Origin: Streptococcaceae bacterium
Lineage (GTDB): Bacteria; Bacillota; Bacilli; Lactobacillales; Streptococcaceae
Length of the DNA stretch: 64,000 nt
Direction of reading: 5' to 3'
NCBI GenBank assembly: GCA_022484805.1
Contig: JAKVKP010000011.1
Location: 1 to 64,000 of the forward strand
The notes beneath the pieces were generated by a model. The model made no database searches, was not told the origin of the DNA, and saw only the letters and a program-made list of their open reading frames with translations. Within the stretch, counting starts at the first letter, position 1. Each line of letters opens with the position of its first letter. The position numbers were made by a program, and so were the translations under genes. This document shows positions 10,036 to 20,918 of this stretch, in pieces.

Positions 10036-11523
10036 CTATCTTGTCGCCATTACCTTTTCAATATGTTTTATCGCTTTATCTTTACCTAATAATTCAATTG
10101 TATCTGGCAATTCAGGTCCGTGCATTTCACCAGAAACCGCAATTCTAATTGGCATAAAAAGATTTTTCCCCTTCACACCAGTTTCTTTTTGGACCTCTTT
10201 GATCAATGGAAAAATGCGATCACGATTAAATTCTTCATCTGATAATTCCTCAAGCTTTGCCTTAAACGCTGTCAAAACAACAGGAACCGTTTCAGCTGAA
10301 AGGACTTCTTTTGCCTCATCCGTCACAACTGGATGCTCATTAAAGAATAAATCAGTCAAGGGTACAATTTCCTCTGCAAAGCTCATTTGAGGCTGATAAA
10401 GTGCAACTAATTTTTGAGCACGTCTTAATTCAGCTTCATCTGGATTTTCGGATAAGCGATTCGCTGCCACCAAAAATGGTCTTGCCAGTTCAAATATTTT
10501 TTCTGCAGATTCTTGCTTCACATATTGATTATTAATCCATTCCAATTTCTTTTGATCAAAGGCTGCAGGTGCTTTGCTTAAACGTTTTTCGTCAAATAGT
10601 TGAATTAATTCTTCTTGACTAAATATCTCTTCCTCACCACCAGGATTCCAGCCTAGTAAGGCAATAAAGTTAAATAACGCATCTGGTAAATAGCCCTTAG
10701 CACGATAATTCTCAATAAATTGCAATGTTTTTGTATCACGTTTAGATAATTTTTTACCTGTCGCTGAATTAATAATTAGAGTCATATGACCGAATCTAGG
10801 TGTTGCCCATCCAAACGCTTCATAAACCATCAACTGTTTTGGCGTATTTGCAATATGATCATCACCTCGTAAAACATGTGTAATTTCCATTAAATGGTCA
10901 TCAACAACTACTGCGAAATTATAGGTTGGCATACCATCACGCTTTTGAATGACCCAGTCACCACCGACATTACCACCTTCAAACTCAATATCGCCCTTGA
11001 CCATATCATGCCATTTATAAATCGCCTTTTCGTCAACTTTTAATCGAATCACAGGTACAATACCAGCGGCTTTTTTTTCTGCAATAGCAGCTTCACGCTC
11101 TGCATCTGTCATACCTTTAAATTCATAAATATACTTTGGTGTTTCACCAGCCGCCTCTTGAGCCTCTCTTTGAGCAGCAAGTTCATCCTCAGTTAAATAA
11201 GACTCATATGCCAAGCCTTTTTCAACCAATTTTTGAACTAAAGGTTGATAAATTTCAAGTCGTTCAGACTGACGATATGGTCCAAAAGCACCTGGATTTT
11301 GTGGACTTTCATCCCAATCCATACCTAACCAAGCTAAATTTTCTAATTGTGAGCGTTCACCATCTGCAACATGGCGTTTTTGGTCGGTATCTTCAATTCG
11401 AATAATAAATTCGCCATTATAATGACGCGCGAATAAATAGTTAAATAAAGCTGTTCTAGCATTGCCGATATGCAATAATCCAGTGGGACTTGGCGCATAA
11501 CGAACACGAATTTTGTCTGACAT
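10036..11523 (-). CDS. gltX: Glutamyl-tRNA synthetase
   Basis: A class I synthetase charging tRNA-Glu (and, in many Firmicutes, tRNA-Gln for later amidation). It is full length at 495 residues. The HIGH-type motif is LLHIGNA near residue 17 and the KMSKS-type motif is KKLSKRD near residue 255, within a Rossmann catalytic core. The C-terminal anticodon-binding domain occupies ~330-495. The upstream neighbours ispD-ispF and a TfoX-domain gene are on the same strand, an order seen in other Lactobacillales. Confidence 0.97.
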   Translation of the reverse strand: MSDKIRVRYAPSPTGLLHIGNARTALFNYLFARHYNGEFIIRIEDTDQKRHVADGERSQLENLAWLGMDWDESPQNPGAFGPYRQSERLEIYQPLVQKLVEKGLAYESYLTEDELAAQREAQEAAGETPKYIYEFKGMTDAEREAAIAEKKAAGIVPVIRLKVDEKAIYKWHDMVKGDIEFEGGNVGGDWVIQKRDGMPTYNFAVVVDDHLMEITHVLRGDDHIANTPKQLMVYEAFGWATPRFGHMTLIINSATGKKLSKRDTKTLQFIENYRAKGYLPDALFNFIALLGWNPGGEEEIFSQEELIQLFDEKRLSKAPAAFDQKKLEWINNQYVKQESAEKIFELARPFLVAANRLSENPDEAELRRAQKLVALYQPQMSFAEEIVPLTDLFFNEHPVVTDEAKEVLSAETVPVVLTAFKAKLEELSDEEFNRDRIFPLIKEVQKETGVKGKNLFMPIRIAVSGEMHGPELPDTIELLGKDKAIKHIEKVMATR

Positions 11524-11536
11524 TTAATAAAACTCC

Positions 11537-11797
11537 TTATTTTTTATCTAGTTGTAATAAAAATTCCTTTAACTCTAGCTTACGATTCACAGGCAATTCT
11601 TTTGTTGAGGTGTTTGAAATTGCGGCTTCTAAATCATACAAAAAATGTAAGCAAGCATCCTCATCAATCAAAGTTTTTACTCTTAGAAAAGCTGTCTTTG
11701 CACCTAATTCACGTAATTGTTCAGCCGATGTAATGCCAGCCTGATTTAGTTTAGCTTCATTAACTTGACCTATGCCACGCATTTCTGAAATTTTCAT
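11537..11797 (-). CDS. TfoX C-terminal domain protein
   Basis: An 86-residue protein consisting only of the TfoX/Sxy C-terminal domain. It shows the helix-hairpin-helix-like pattern MRGIGQVNEAKLNQAGI followed by LRELGAKTAF and a helical tail. In Gammaproteobacteria the full-length protein activates competence with CRP; the stand-alone C-terminal form in Firmicutes has no established role. It lies 13 nt upstream of gltX and is probably co-transcribed with it. Confidence 0.75.
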   Translation of the reverse strand: MKISEMRGIGQVNEAKLNQAGITSAEQLRELGAKTAFLRVKTLIDEDACLHFLYDLEAAISNTSTKELPVNRKLELKEFLLQLDKK

Positions 11798-11901
11798 TGA
11801 CTAACTACCTCATGTTTTTATCTTTTAAAGCCTTCCTAAAGCTTAAGTATACGGCTTACGTTATTGGCTTTCAACTTTTTTCAAGCAAAAATCTAAAATT
11901 T

Positions 11902-12378
11902 TCAGATTTTTTTCAGCAAAACAACGGCTTGCGCTCCCATACCTTCTTCACGACCAATAAATCCCATTTTCTCTGAAGTCGTTGCTTTGATATTGACCTG
12001 CTCTGTCGATATTTGTAAAATATCAGCAATATTTTGCTTCATCTTAGGCAAATAGGCTGCCATTTTAGGTCGCTCAGCAATAATTGTCGTGTCAATATTA
12101 GAAACCTGATAGCCCTTCGCTATCATTTGTAAAAATATTTGATTGAGTATTTCCGTCGAAGCAATTCCTTTGGAAGCTTGATCCGTATCTGGAAAAGCAT
12201 GACCAATATCACCCAAACCAAGTGCACCGATAATTGCATCTGTGATGGCATGAAGCAAAACATCTGCATCACTATGTCCCATCAGTCCCTTATCAAAAGG
12301 TAAATGCTCACCGCCAATGATTAAATCACGTCCCTCGACTAACTGATGCACGTCGTATCCCTGACCAATTTTAAACAT
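11902..12378 (-). CDS. ispF: 2-C-methyl-D-erythritol 2,4-cyclodiphosphate synthase
   Basis: Fifth step of the non-mevalonate (MEP) isoprenoid pathway: cyclises CDP-methylerythritol 2-phosphate with release of CMP. The 158-residue product has the zinc-binding DVH near the N-terminus, the GHSDADVLLHA motif and the C-terminal TTSEKMGFIGREEG motif. Two tandem ATGs occur at 12381 and 12378; the second has the better distance (7 nt) to GGAGG. It overlaps the ispD 3' end by 8 nt. MEP genes are uncommon in Lactobacillales, most of which use mevalonate. Confidence 0.95.
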   Translation of the reverse strand: MFKIGQGYDVHQLVEGRDLIIGGEHLPFDKGLMGHSDADVLLHAITDAIIGALGLGDIGHAFPDTDQASKGIASTEILNQIFLQMIAKGYQVSNIDTTIIAERPKMAAYLPKMKQNIADILQISTEQVNIKATTSEKMGFIGREEGMGAQAVVLLKKI

Positions 12379-13042
12379 CATATCGCCTCCTCATAATTGC
12401 TTGCGCAATTACCAAATCTTCAGGTGTGGTAATTTTAATATTTTCATAACTACCTAAGGTAATAGTTACCTCTGCATCTAAAAAGGCCTCAATCAATGAA
12501 CCATCGTCTGTGCCTAAAAATTGACATGCCTCTGCTTTTTGGTGCGCTTTTTGAATCCATTCGGTCAAAAATACCTGCGGGGTCTGTGCTTGATATAAAT
12601 CAGCTCTGGGCACAGTACGAATAATTTTCCCGTTGCGAACTTGTTTAATTGTGTCCTTGACAGGCACAGCTAACATTGTTGCATTACTTTCAAAAACATT
12701 GGCTTTTAAGGCCGCTAAATTTTCCGAAGTAATGAATGGTCGAGCCCCATCATGTATCATGACGTATTTACAATGAGTGCGTTCTAAGCCTGCTCGAACA
12801 CTGTCTTGCCGCTCCAAGCCACCTTCAACAAACTCAACTTGGCTTGGCAATTCAGAAAAATTAGGGCGTTCACTTAGCTTACCGACAACAATGATTTGTT
12901 TACAATCCTTGTCCGCAGAAAAAAGGTCAATTGAATAACTTATGATTGCGCGGTGATCTAACTCCAAAAATATTTTATTGTGCTTCATCCCCATACGTGT
13001 ACCACTACCTGCCGCTAGTACAATTGCCGTATACTCCACCAT
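12371..13042 (-). CDS. ispD: 2-C-methyl-D-erythritol 4-phosphate cytidylyltransferase
   Basis: Third step of the MEP isoprenoid pathway: joins CTP and methylerythritol 4-phosphate. The 223-residue protein has the nucleotide-binding motif VLAAGSGTRMG, the IHDGARPF motif, and the C-terminal GSYENIKITTPEDL motif characteristic of IspD. It overlaps ispF, indicating coupling. The related sugar cytidylyltransferase TarI shares the first motif, but pairing with ispF argues strongly for IspD. Confidence 0.95.
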   Translation of the reverse strand: MVEYTAIVLAAGSGTRMGMKHNKIFLELDHRAIISYSIDLFSADKDCKQIIVVGKLSERPNFSELPSQVEFVEGGLERQDSVRAGLERTHCKYVMIHDGARPFITSENLAALKANVFESNATMLAVPVKDTIKQVRNGKIIRTVPRADLYQAQTPQVFLTEWIQKAHQKAEACQFLGTDDGSLIEAFLDAEVTITLGSYENIKITTPEDLVIAQAIMRRRYDV

Positions 13043-13249
13043 TAATTTATTCCTCTCTTAAAAAATGAAACAGCGCACTCTGATAACCATGAACAATTGA
13101 TAAGAATTGTTAGATAAAAAGCCTTAAATCACAGGAACCTAGTCAGCTATCATCAATTATTCTTGACTCTGAAACACGCGATTGAGTCATTAAGCTAAAT
13201 TCTCTAAAAAACAAGACAACAAAACTTCCGATTGTGTTTAGTATTTTGA

Positions 13250-14362
13250 CTAACGATTTGATTTTTGATGCTCAATTCTTTTTTTATTTGGCTTTGCAAA
13301 AATCATTCGTCCCGCTGCAGTTTGGAGTGCGGTGGTAACAACAACACTAATTGGTTGATTCATATAGCGCTGTCCTTCTTCGACAACAATCATCGTACCG
13401 TCCTCTAAATAAGCGACACCTTGCTCACGTTCAGTCCCAGCCTTAACGACCGTAACATCCATCTCCTCGCCAGGAATTACCACTGGTTTCACTGCGTTTG
13501 CCAGCTCATTAATATTTAAAACAGTAATATTTTGGAACTCTGCAATTTTATTTAAATTATAATCGTTAGTGATTAAAATAGCATCTAAATGGCGTGATAG
13601 CTTCATAAGCTTAGTATCTACTTCTTTGATATCCTCATAATCTAAATCGTACATTTCAATATCGATATCCTGTTCCTTTTGTAAGGTATTAAGAATATCT
13701 AAACCACGTCGTCCTTTTGCTCGTTTTAGTGAATCAGTTGAATCTGCAACTAGCTGTAATTCAAGCAATACAAAGTTCGGTACTAAAATGGTCCCTTCAA
13801 TAAATCCTGTTCTCAAGATATCCAAAATACGCCCGTCAATTAAAACAGAAGTATCCAGTAATTTATAATGATGAAATTGCTCATCTGCACGGCGTTCCAT
13901 TACCTCAGGTGATTCTTCAATTGTTACTTTTCTATTTTTGATTAGCAATTGACGAATATCTTCTTGACGACGATGAAAAATTGAAAATCCTGTATAGGCG
14001 AGCAGTATCATTATGACAAAGGGTAAAACGGTACTGACAAAGGGTACATTTAAGTAAAATAAAGGAATTGATCCAAGCAAACCAATCAACAAGCCCATTA
14101 CGCTACCAATTGAAGCGAAGAGCACCTCTGTTAAACTGATTTTACTTGCACGTTCATCTATCTTGGTGAGTAATTTAAGAATAAAATTAGCTAGGAATAA
14201 TGACAAGATTAAGAAAATTACCCCACCAATAATACTGTTAACAATTGGATGATTAAAAACTGTGTCACGTTGTTTAAGTGCCGCCCAAAACATTGGTAAG
14301 AAACTACCGCCTAGACTTGCACCAATAATTACCATAAGCAAATGAATAATATTCTTTCGCAT
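13250..14362 (-). CDS. PIN/TRAM domain membrane protein (YacL-like)
   Basis: A 370-residue protein with four hydrophobic segments (~5-25, 38-60, 75-100, 105-125). A PIN nuclease-like domain follows (~175-285, acidic residues in LLDTSVLIDGR and AILITNDYNL), then a C-terminal TRAM domain (~295-355). This matches YacL of Firmicutes, which typically lies beside radA, as here. Its biochemical role is unsettled; PIN domains are commonly ribonucleases. The ATG at 14362 is preferred, with GAGGTGG 5 nt upstream; an in-frame GTG lies at 14371. Confidence 0.88.
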   Translation of the reverse strand: MRKNIIHLLMVIIGASLGGSFLPMFWAALKQRDTVFNHPIVNSIIGGVIFLILSLFLANFILKLLTKIDERASKISLTEVLFASIGSVMGLLIGLLGSIPLFYLNVPFVSTVLPFVIMILLAYTGFSIFHRRQEDIRQLLIKNRKVTIEESPEVMERRADEQFHHYKLLDTSVLIDGRILDILRTGFIEGTILVPNFVLLELQLVADSTDSLKRAKGRRGLDILNTLQKEQDIDIEMYDLDYEDIKEVDTKLMKLSRHLDAILITNDYNLNKIAEFQNITVLNINELANAVKPVVIPGEEMDVTVVKAGTEREQGVAYLEDGTMIVVEEGQRYMNQPISVVVTTALQTAAGRMIFAKPNKKRIEHQKSNR

Positions 14363-14461
14363 TCGGTCCACCTCTTTCTATTATTTAAAAATGAGTCATC
14401 GCATCGATTTTAATATGACATGGCAAAATTATACTAAAATCTAGCGATTGACGGTAATTTG

Positions 14462-15829
14462 TTATGAATTATTAAAAACTAATTCAATCACCTCATTTAA
14501 GGTTTGGATGCCAACAACTTCAATTCCTTTTGGCATTTTCCAGCTTCCCAAGTTATTTTTCGGTAAATAGACCTTTGTAAAGCCCAATTTTGCCGCTTCA
14601 TTCACTCGCTGTTCAATATGTGTTACTCGACGTAGCTCACCAGTTAAACCAATCTCGCCGATAAAGCATTCAGAAGGTTTTGTTTCCTGATCCTTATAGC
14701 TGGAGGTAATGGCAATCGCAATGGCCAAATCCACTGATGGTTCGTTGAGCTTAACACCACCCGCTGCTTTTAAATAAGCATCCTGATTTTGAAGCAATAA
14801 ACCTGCACGTTTTTCAAGTACTGCCATAATCAAGCTTGCACGATTATAATCAATTCCTGTTGTCGTTCGCTTCGCATTACCAAACAGTGTCGGTGTTAAT
14901 AAAGCTTGGACTTCAGTTAAAATTGGACGACTACCTTCCAAGGCAACAACCACCGCAGTACCACTTGCATCAGCGATTCTTTCCTCTAAGAAGACCTCTG
15001 AGGGATTAGTGACTTCCATTAAACCAGCACCAGTCATTTCAAAAATACCAATCTCATTGGTTGATCCAAAACGATTCTTAACTGCTCTCAAGATTCGATA
15101 GCTCTGATGTCGCTCGCCCTCAAAATATAAAACAGTATCAACCATATGCTCCAGCATCCGCGGGCCTGCTAATGAGCCCTCCTTAGTTACATGACCGACT
15201 ATAAAAGTTGCCATATTGTTTGTTTTAGCTAGCTGTAATAACTCAGCTGTCACCTCACGGACTTGAGAAACACTACCTTGAGTACTAGAAACATCTGGAT
15301 TAAGCATCGTCTGGATTGAATCAACAATTAAAAAATCTGGCTTTAATTTTTCAATCTGCTGACGAATTAATTTCATATTAGTCTCAGCATAAAGATAAAA
15401 CTCATTATCTATCGAGCCTAAACGTTCTGCTCGCATTTTAATCTGTTCGGCACTTTCTTCACCCGAAACATAGAGTACGCGCCCTTTTTCAGCAAGCTGA
15501 GTTGAAACTTGAAGTAATAAGGTTGATTTGCCAATACCAGGATCACCACCAATCAAAACTAATGATCCCGTAACCACTCCACCACCTAAAACGCGATTAA
15601 GCTCAGCAATATCCGTTGCTAGTCGCGGGGCCTTTTGAAAAGCCACCTCTTTAAGCAAAACTGGACTGCTTGCCGCTCCCGAGATGGAAACCCGAGCATT
15701 TTTCACAGCCTTGACTTCAATTTCTTCCTCAAAACTATTCCAGCTACCACAGTTCGGACAACGACCTAAAAGTCGAAGTGAATGGTAGCCACACTCCTTA
15801 CAAACATATTTCACCTTTGCCTTTGCCAT
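14462..15829 (-). CDS. radA: DNA repair protein RadA
   Basis: A RecA-like ATPase that drives branch migration of recombination intermediates. The 455-residue protein has the N-terminal zinc finger [21 protein letters not shown]. The Walker A motif is [10 protein letters not shown] near residue 95, Walker B is FLIVDSIQ, and the RadA-specific KNRFGSTNE motif is present. A C-terminal Lon-like domain (~275-455) completes it. The start overlaps the last base of dut, so the two are coupled. Confidence 0.96.
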   Translation of the reverse strand: MAKAKVKYVCKECGYHSLRLLGRCPNCGSWNSFEEEIEVKAVKNARVSISGAASSPVLLKEVAFQKAPRLATDIAELNRVLGGGVVTGSLVLIGGDPGIGKSTLLLQVSTQLAEKGRVLYVSGEESAEQIKMRAERLGSIDNEFYLYAETNMKLIRQQIEKLKPDFLIVDSIQTMLNPDVSSTQGSVSQVREVTAELLQLAKTNNMATFIVGHVTKEGSLAGPRMLEHMVDTVLYFEGERHQSYRILRAVKNRFGSTNEIGIFEMTGAGLMEVTNPSEVFLEERIADASGTAVVVALEGSRPILTEVQALLTPTLFGNAKRTTTGIDYNRASLIMAVLEKRAGLLLQNQDAYLKAAGGVKLNEPSVDLAIAIAITSSYKDQETKPSECFIGEIGLTGELRRVTHIEQRVNEAAKLGFTKVYLPKNNLGSWKMPKGIEVVGIQTLNEVIELVFNNS

Positions 15830-16311
15830 TATTTAACTCCTGTTGAGCCGTGACCGCTTGTCCGTTCTTCCTTTTCAGTTTCTGAATCGTGATCCGCCTT
15901 TAAAAATTTTTTAAAAATACCTTGACCGATTCGTTCCCCTTTTTCAATCGTGACAGTCTTAAAACCAAAATTCCAAAATTGAAACATAATATGGCCTTCA
16001 TTTTCAGGATTATTATAATAATCTCGGTCAATCACCCCAACCCCGTTGGCGATTACCAAAAAGCGTTTTAAAGGATTGCTTGAACGGTTGGCCAGTTCTA
16101 AATACTCATCCGCTTGCATATATGCCTTAATACCTGTCGGTATCAAGGTTGGCTTTTGAGCCGTTTTATTAAAAATTGCAGACCAAAAGCTTGGAATTTC
16201 AATAGCTTCACCTGCTTCAAAATCATACCCTGCAGCTCCTTTAGTTGCACGAGCGGGTAAATTGATTGATTGATTCTCATACGACTTAATTACTTCAAAT
16301 CCTCTTATCAT
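15829..16311 (-). CDS. dut: dUTP diphosphatase (trimeric type)
   Basis: Hydrolyses dUTP to dUMP, limiting uracil in DNA and supplying dTMP synthesis. The 160-residue protein shows the trimeric dUTPase motifs in order: [27 protein letters not shown] (with the catalytic Asp), GERIGQGIF, and the glycine-rich tail RTSGHGSTG that closes over the neighbouring active site. It begins the dut-radA-yacL group conserved in Lactobacillales. Confidence 0.95.
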   Translation of the reverse strand: MIRGFEVIKSYENQSINLPARATKGAAGYDFEAGEAIEIPSFWSAIFNKTAQKPTLIPTGIKAYMQADEYLELANRSSNPLKRFLVIANGVGVIDRDYYNNPENEGHIMFQFWNFGFKTVTIEKGERIGQGIFKKFLKADHDSETEKEERTSGHGSTGVK

Positions 16312-16552
16312 AAAATAACCTCTTATCCTATTTATTTAATATCTATTCTATGTTTCGTTTTTTTATAGCTTATTATTCATTTTATCATTATTTTTCAATT
16401 TTTTTGAATGATAACTTTATAAAGATTATTTTTTTACAAATCTCAACTTCATTTAAGCTTCCTTAAATAATCATCCTAAAATGAATAAAGACGATGACAG
16501 ATTTAACCACAACTGTTAATATAAATAATAATCAATTTATGGAGAATTTAAA

Positions 16553-19207
16553 ATGCACGAAATCACAAAGCACCTCAATAAGTATAAAATAATTTACTTA
16601 ACCATTCTTAGCTTTTTAATCCCACTCGGTGCCCTTTTTGTCATTTACTTATGTAATGGCATTTACTTTGGTAGTAGTCGGACTGTTTTAGCCGGTGACG
16701 GCTACCACCAATATGTCGTTTTCCACAATGCCTTCAAAAATATTCTCGACGGAAATGGTAGCCTCTTTTACAATTGGAATATTGGTCTTGGTGTTAATTT
16801 CTATGCCCTGTCCGCCTACTATCTTGGCAGCTTTTTCACACCATTAGTCTATTTTTTTGATGTTCACTCGATGCCCAATGCCATTTATCTATTAACACTA
16901 CTCAAATTCGGTACCATTGGCGTATCTGCCTTCACTTCATTTCGGCACATTTTTAAAAAAGCAGCAGTTGAGCTCATTTTTGCCATCTCAATCTGCTTCA
17001 CTCTGATGAGCTTTACGACTTCAATGAGCGAAATTATAATGTGGTTAGATGTTTTTATTTATTTACCTCTTGTTTTATGGGGATTAGATCGATTAATGCA
17101 TCAAAAGAAAAATGGCTTATTTTTTACAAGTCTTCTATTACTACTAATGAGCAACTATTATTTCGGCTTTATGATTTGTATTTTTATCGGATTATACTAC
17201 CTAAGCCTTTTAGGTAGTGACTTTAAGCACTATCGTTCAACTATTTTTGCCTTTCTTAAAACTAGTTTATTAGCTGGTATCGCAAGCTTGATTGTCTTAC
17301 TACCTGTTTTTATCGACCTAAGAACAGTGGGCGAAAGTATGACGGCGATTAATCAATTCAAAACAGATGATACAGGTATCTTCGATTTATTATATAAAAA
17401 TTTTATTGGGGCTTATGATACGACCCAATATGATGCTTTACCAATGATTTATGTCGGACTAATCCCATTTTTCTTGGCAATTATTTATTTCTTCAATCAA
17501 CGATTTAGTCTCAAGCAAAGACTAACAAGTGCACTTCTAATCGCTTTTATCATTGCAAGCTTTTATATCCAGCCACTCAATCTTGCTTGGCAGGGTATGC
17601 ACTCGCCAAATATGTTCCTATTCCGTTTCAGCTTTCTTTTTTCAACGTTGATTGTTTTATTAGCAGGCAGAAGTGCCGAAGCATTAAATCGAAAAACAAC
17701 GCAACAAGTTTGTATCGGTATCATTGGCTTTATTGTTGTTTTCTTAATTAGTCAGGTTGTGCAAAATAATAGCCAATATGAATTCTTAACAAGCACAAGC
17801 TATTATCTAACTTTTTCATTTTTAATCGCTTATTTTATCATTAATTTTGGTTATTTAAGAAAATTAATCACCAAAACATTTTATTATTCTATTTTAGTGT
17901 GCTTAATTATCTTTGAAATGATTGCCAACACTGCGCTAATGATTTCAGGTATTAGTGACGAATGGGTTTACCCAGATCAAACAAACTATCAGCAAACTAC
18001 TAAAGATATTCTACCACTGGCACAACAAATCAATAGCTATAATTCAAGCTTCGTTAGAACTGAAAATCTTAACCCAATTGTCGCAAATGATGGTATGCTC
18101 TTCAATCTCAATACGATTTCCCAATTTAGCTCGGTTCGCAATACCGATTCTTCCGGTGCTTTAAACCAGCTTGGCTATTTATCTGAAGGCACAAATCTAA
18201 ATTTGCGCTATCAAAATAATACACTCTTAGCAGACAGCTTATTTGGCATTAAATATTTACTCAGCAAAGATACTATTGTTAATCGATTTGGCTACTCCGA
18301 ATTCCTCAATTCAGGCGCTTATACAGCCTATGAAAATAGTTTTGCTGCGCCCTTAGCTGTGATGACGAATTCAGATAATAAGCAAAACAAATTGAGCACT
18401 TCGCAGCTTGAAAGCCAAAAAATATTAGCGAATTACTTAGCAGATACCAATTTAAACTACTTCCAAGTTAATTATCTAAGTAAGCCTGAGTTCATCAACT
18501 CAGCACTTGAAACTAAGATTGATTCCACCAAATGGACGATTAATCGTCAAAAAATAAATCAACCAATCACAATGAAATTCACTGTTAAGGTACCTGCTAA
18601 CCAACAAGCCTACTACATGCTTGAAGCAGATGAAAATGATGACACTGATAATAATGTAACGGTAACGATTAATAATCAATCGGTTACCAAAAAATATAGT
18701 GAAATCGGGAAATATTATGACTTAGGCTATTATTCAGCCGAAACAGAGGTCACTTTTACTGTAACTTTTCCAAGTCAGTCTACCGTCTCAATGTACCCGC
18801 CTAAAATTGCCTTGTTAAATTTAACAAACTATCAAGAAGCGATGCAAAAAATTCAAGACAATGGTGTTGATTTAAAAGTATCCGGCAATCAAGCAACCGG
18901 AACCTACGAAGCCAGCTCCAATCAGACACTATTTTTGAGCATTCCTTATAATCAAGGCTGGACAGCAAAGGTTGATGGTAAAGCAGTTACGACAAAACGA
19001 ATTTTTAAAGGCTTTCTAGCAATTGAAATCCCAAAGGGCAAGCATAAAATTGAACTTACCTTTATTCCAGTCGGTTTTAAAATTGGTGTCATTTGCTTTA
19101 TAGGTGCTAGCTTAATCTTTATATTAAGCGAATGGCTAGCTTATAAATTAAGGCGGCGCTCAAAGCCAAAACATCGCCATGCCATGTGGAAACACTCTAG
19201 ACCTTGA
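16553..19207 (+). CDS. YfhO family multi-pass membrane protein
   Basis: An 884-residue membrane protein with roughly a dozen hydrophobic segments in the first ~440 residues. An extracellular beta-rich region (~480-845) follows, then a final membrane segment and a basic tail rich in R, K and H. The layout and the YHQYVVFHN and NWNIGLG motifs match the YfhO family, related to GT-C-fold glycosyltransferases. Characterised Gram-positive members help decorate lipoteichoic acid or other envelope glycans; the substrate here is unknown. A GGAG site precedes the ATG. The stop codon overlaps the serS promoter. Confidence 0.88.
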   Translation: MHEITKHLNKYKIIYLTILSFLIPLGALFVIYLCNGIYFGSSRTVLAGDGYHQYVVFHNAFKNILDGNGSLFYNWNIGLGVNFYALSAYYLGSFFTPLVYFFDVHSMPNAIYLLTLLKFGTIGVSAFTSFRHIFKKAAVELIFAISICFTLMSFTTSMSEIIMWLDVFIYLPLVLWGLDRLMHQKKNGLFFTSLLLLLMSNYYFGFMICIFIGLYYLSLLGSDFKHYRSTIFAFLKTSLLAGIASLIVLLPVFIDLRTVGESMTAINQFKTDDTGIFDLLYKNFIGAYDTTQYDALPMIYVGLIPFFLAIIYFFNQRFSLKQRLTSALLIAFIIASFYIQPLNLAWQGMHSPNMFLFRFSFLFSTLIVLLAGRSAEALNRKTTQQVCIGIIGFIVVFLISQVVQNNSQYEFLTSTSYYLTFSFLIAYFIINFGYLRKLITKTFYYSILVCLIIFEMIANTALMISGISDEWVYPDQTNYQQTTKDILPLAQQINSYNSSFVRTENLNPIVANDGMLFNLNTISQFSSVRNTDSSGALNQLGYLSEGTNLNLRYQNNTLLADSLFGIKYLLSKDTIVNRFGYSEFLNSGAYTAYENSFAAPLAVMTNSDNKQNKLSTSQLESQKILANYLADTNLNYFQVNYLSKPEFINSALETKIDSTKWTINRQKINQPITMKFTVKVPANQQAYYMLEADENDDTDNNVTVTINNQSVTKKYSEIGKYYDLGYYSAETEVTFTVTFPSQSTVSMYPPKIALLNLTNYQEAMQKIQDNGVDLKVSGNQATGTYEASSNQTLFLSIPYNQGWTAKVDGKAVTTKRIFKGFLAIEIPKGKHKIELTFIPVGFKIGVICFIGASLIFILSEWLAYKLRRRSKPKHRHAMWKHSRP

Positions 19208-19232
19208 AAATTGAATCAATTTTTTGTATACT
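19204..19232 (+). promoter_or_regulatory. Promoter of the serS T-box transcript
   Basis: TTGAAA (19204-19209) and TATACT (19227-19232) are separated by exactly 17 bp. The -35 box overlaps the TGA stop codon of the YfhO-family gene (19205-19207), so serS has its own promoter with no wasted space. Confidence 0.8.
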
Positions 19233-19237
19233 CAATT

Positions 19238-19490
19238 TAGGAAAATAGTAGTTTTAAACCTAGAGATACAGTGGTCGGTGTAAACTGTAACAAAGCGAAT
19301 CCATTCCTATCAATTTTAGCGAAATAAGTTAAACGTTATTACTGCGTTAAAGTATCGGAAAACCAAGACCCTCGAATTTCGGTCTGGCTTTTCATTGAGC
19401 GTAGCACGCGTCGAATCGCTTGCTAAAGTTAGGTGGTACCGCGAATATTAAACATTCGTCCTATTTTTAATATGGATGGATGTTTTTATT
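19238..19490 (+). promoter_or_regulatory. T-box riboswitch controlling serS
   Basis: A tRNA-sensing leader of about 250 nt precedes seryl-tRNA synthetase. The T-box core AAAGTTAGGTGGTACCGCG is at 19425-19443 and contains the GGTGG-type bulge that pairs with the tRNA acceptor end. A terminator hairpin (~19452-19485) ending in TTTTTATTTT follows. The Stem I region covers ~19255-19330. A TCC triplet followed by A (19300-19302) is a candidate serine specifier, but I could not fold Stem I to prove it. Uncharged tRNA-Ser would favour antitermination. Confidence 0.9.
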
Positions 19491-19553
19491 TTGCAGTCAA
19501 ATATTCCGATTGTCTTGTTATTAAATTAATTATTTTATTAATGGAGGTAGAAA

Positions 19554-20831
19554 ATGTTAGATATTAAACAAATTAGACAAAATTTTGATTTTGTGGCTGA
19601 AAAGCTAGCGACACGGGGCGTTAAGGCTGAAACAATTTCAGAGCTTAAAGATTTAGATAAAAAAAGGCGTGCAATTTTAGTCAAATCTGAAACATTGAAG
19701 CAAGAACGCAATACCGTGTCTGAAGAAATTGCTGTTGCCAAGCGTCAAAAAGAAGACGCAACGGATAAAATCAAAGCAATGCAAGATGTTGCAAAGGAAA
19801 TTAAAGCAATTGACAGTCAATTGGCAGAGGTTGATGAACAGTTGAGCTATTTAGCAAGTGTTCTACCTAATCTACCTCACGAAGATGTTCCGATTGGTAA
19901 AGATGAAGCTGATAATGTTGAAGTCCGTCGTGTTGGTCAAATACCTGAATTTGACTTTGAGCCGAAACCACATTGGGAAATTGGTGAAGCCTTAGGTATT
20001 TTAGACTTTGAACGTGGTGCTAAGGTTACTGGTTCACGCTTCTTATTCTATAAAGGCTTAGGCGCTCGATTGGAACGTGCAATTTATAACTTCATGCTAG
20101 ATGAACATGGTAAAGAGGGCTATACCGAAATGATCACGCCTTATATGGTCAACAGTGATTCGATGTACGGTACTGGACAATTTCCAAAATTTAAAGAAGA
20201 TGTTTTCCAATTAGAAAACTCTGATTACACTCTGATTCCAACTGCAGAGGTACCCTTAACCAATTACTATCGTGGTGAAATTTTAGATAATCAAGCATTG
20301 CCAATTTACTTTACTGCACTTAGCCCTTCTTTTAGAAGTGAAGCTGGTTCTGCAGGGCGTGACACTCGCGGCTTGATTCGCTTACATCAATTTCATAAGG
20401 TTGAAATGGTTAAATTTACTACAAAAGAAACAAGTTATGATGAGCTAGAAAAAATGACTCAAAATGCTGAAAATATCTTAGACAAATTAGGCTTAGCTTA
20501 TCGAATCGTTGCACTTTCTACTGGAGATATGGGCTTCTCAGCTGCTAAAACTTATGATTTAGAGGTTTGGATTCCAGCTCAAAATACTTACCGAGAAATC
20601 TCAAGCTGTTCAAACACCGAGGATTTTCAAGCACGCCGGGCAGGTATTCGTTACCGTAATGCTGACGGTAAAACAGAATATGTCCATACACTAAATGGCT
20701 CTGGCCTCGCAGTAGGGCGCACAGTTGCAGCTATTTTAGAAAATTATCAAAATGCTGACGGCTCTGTTACTATCCCTGATGCATTGGTACCTTATATGGG
20801 TGGTGTGACAAGAATTACCGCTGGTAATTAA
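19554..20831 (+). CDS. serS: Seryl-tRNA synthetase
   Basis: A class II synthetase charging tRNA-Ser. The 425-residue protein has the N-terminal coiled-coil arm (~25-105) that grips the long variable arm of tRNA-Ser. The catalytic core follows: motif 2 ([18 protein letters not shown], then HQFHKVE) and motif 3 ([11 protein letters not shown]). GGAGG lies 7 nt before the ATG. The gene is monocistronic: T-box upstream, strong hairpin terminator downstream. Confidence 0.98.
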   Translation: MLDIKQIRQNFDFVAEKLATRGVKAETISELKDLDKKRRAILVKSETLKQERNTVSEEIAVAKRQKEDATDKIKAMQDVAKEIKAIDSQLAEVDEQLSYLASVLPNLPHEDVPIGKDEADNVEVRRVGQIPEFDFEPKPHWEIGEALGILDFERGAKVTGSRFLFYKGLGARLERAIYNFMLDEHGKEGYTEMITPYMVNSDSMYGTGQFPKFKEDVFQLENSDYTLIPTAEVPLTNYYRGEILDNQALPIYFTALSPSFRSEAGSAGRDTRGLIRLHQFHKVEMVKFTTKETSYDELEKMTQNAENILDKLGLAYRIVALSTGDMGFSAAKTYDLEVWIPAQNTYREISSCSNTEDFQARRAGIRYRNADGKTEYVHTLNGSGLAVGRTVAAILENYQNADGSVTIPDALVPYMGGVTRITAGN

Positions 20832-20843
20832 AATACACAAAAT

Positions 20844-20888
20844 AAAAAAGTTTTAGTTTTTACAGCTTGTAAAAACTAAAACTTTTTT
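20844..20888. terminator. Bidirectional terminator between serS and bioY
   Basis: A perfect ~20-bp stem (AAAAAAGTTTTAGTTTTTACA and its complement) around a 3-nt loop ends with TTTTTT on both strands. It serves serS on the plus strand and bioY on the minus strand. Confidence 0.9.
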
Positions 20889-20918
20889 ATCTTATATCTT
20901 ATATCACATTGTTCATCA

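Noticed and set aside
10025-10390. Plus-strand ORF with an AGAGG-like site overlapping gltX
   Set aside because: It lies wholly opposite the conserved 3' half of gltX and its translation mirrors that gene in another frame; no independent support.
13043-13249. Possible RNA gene or small ORF between ispD and yacL
   Set aside because: I saw no convincing promoter, hairpin terminator or ribosome site with an ORF in this 207-bp gap.
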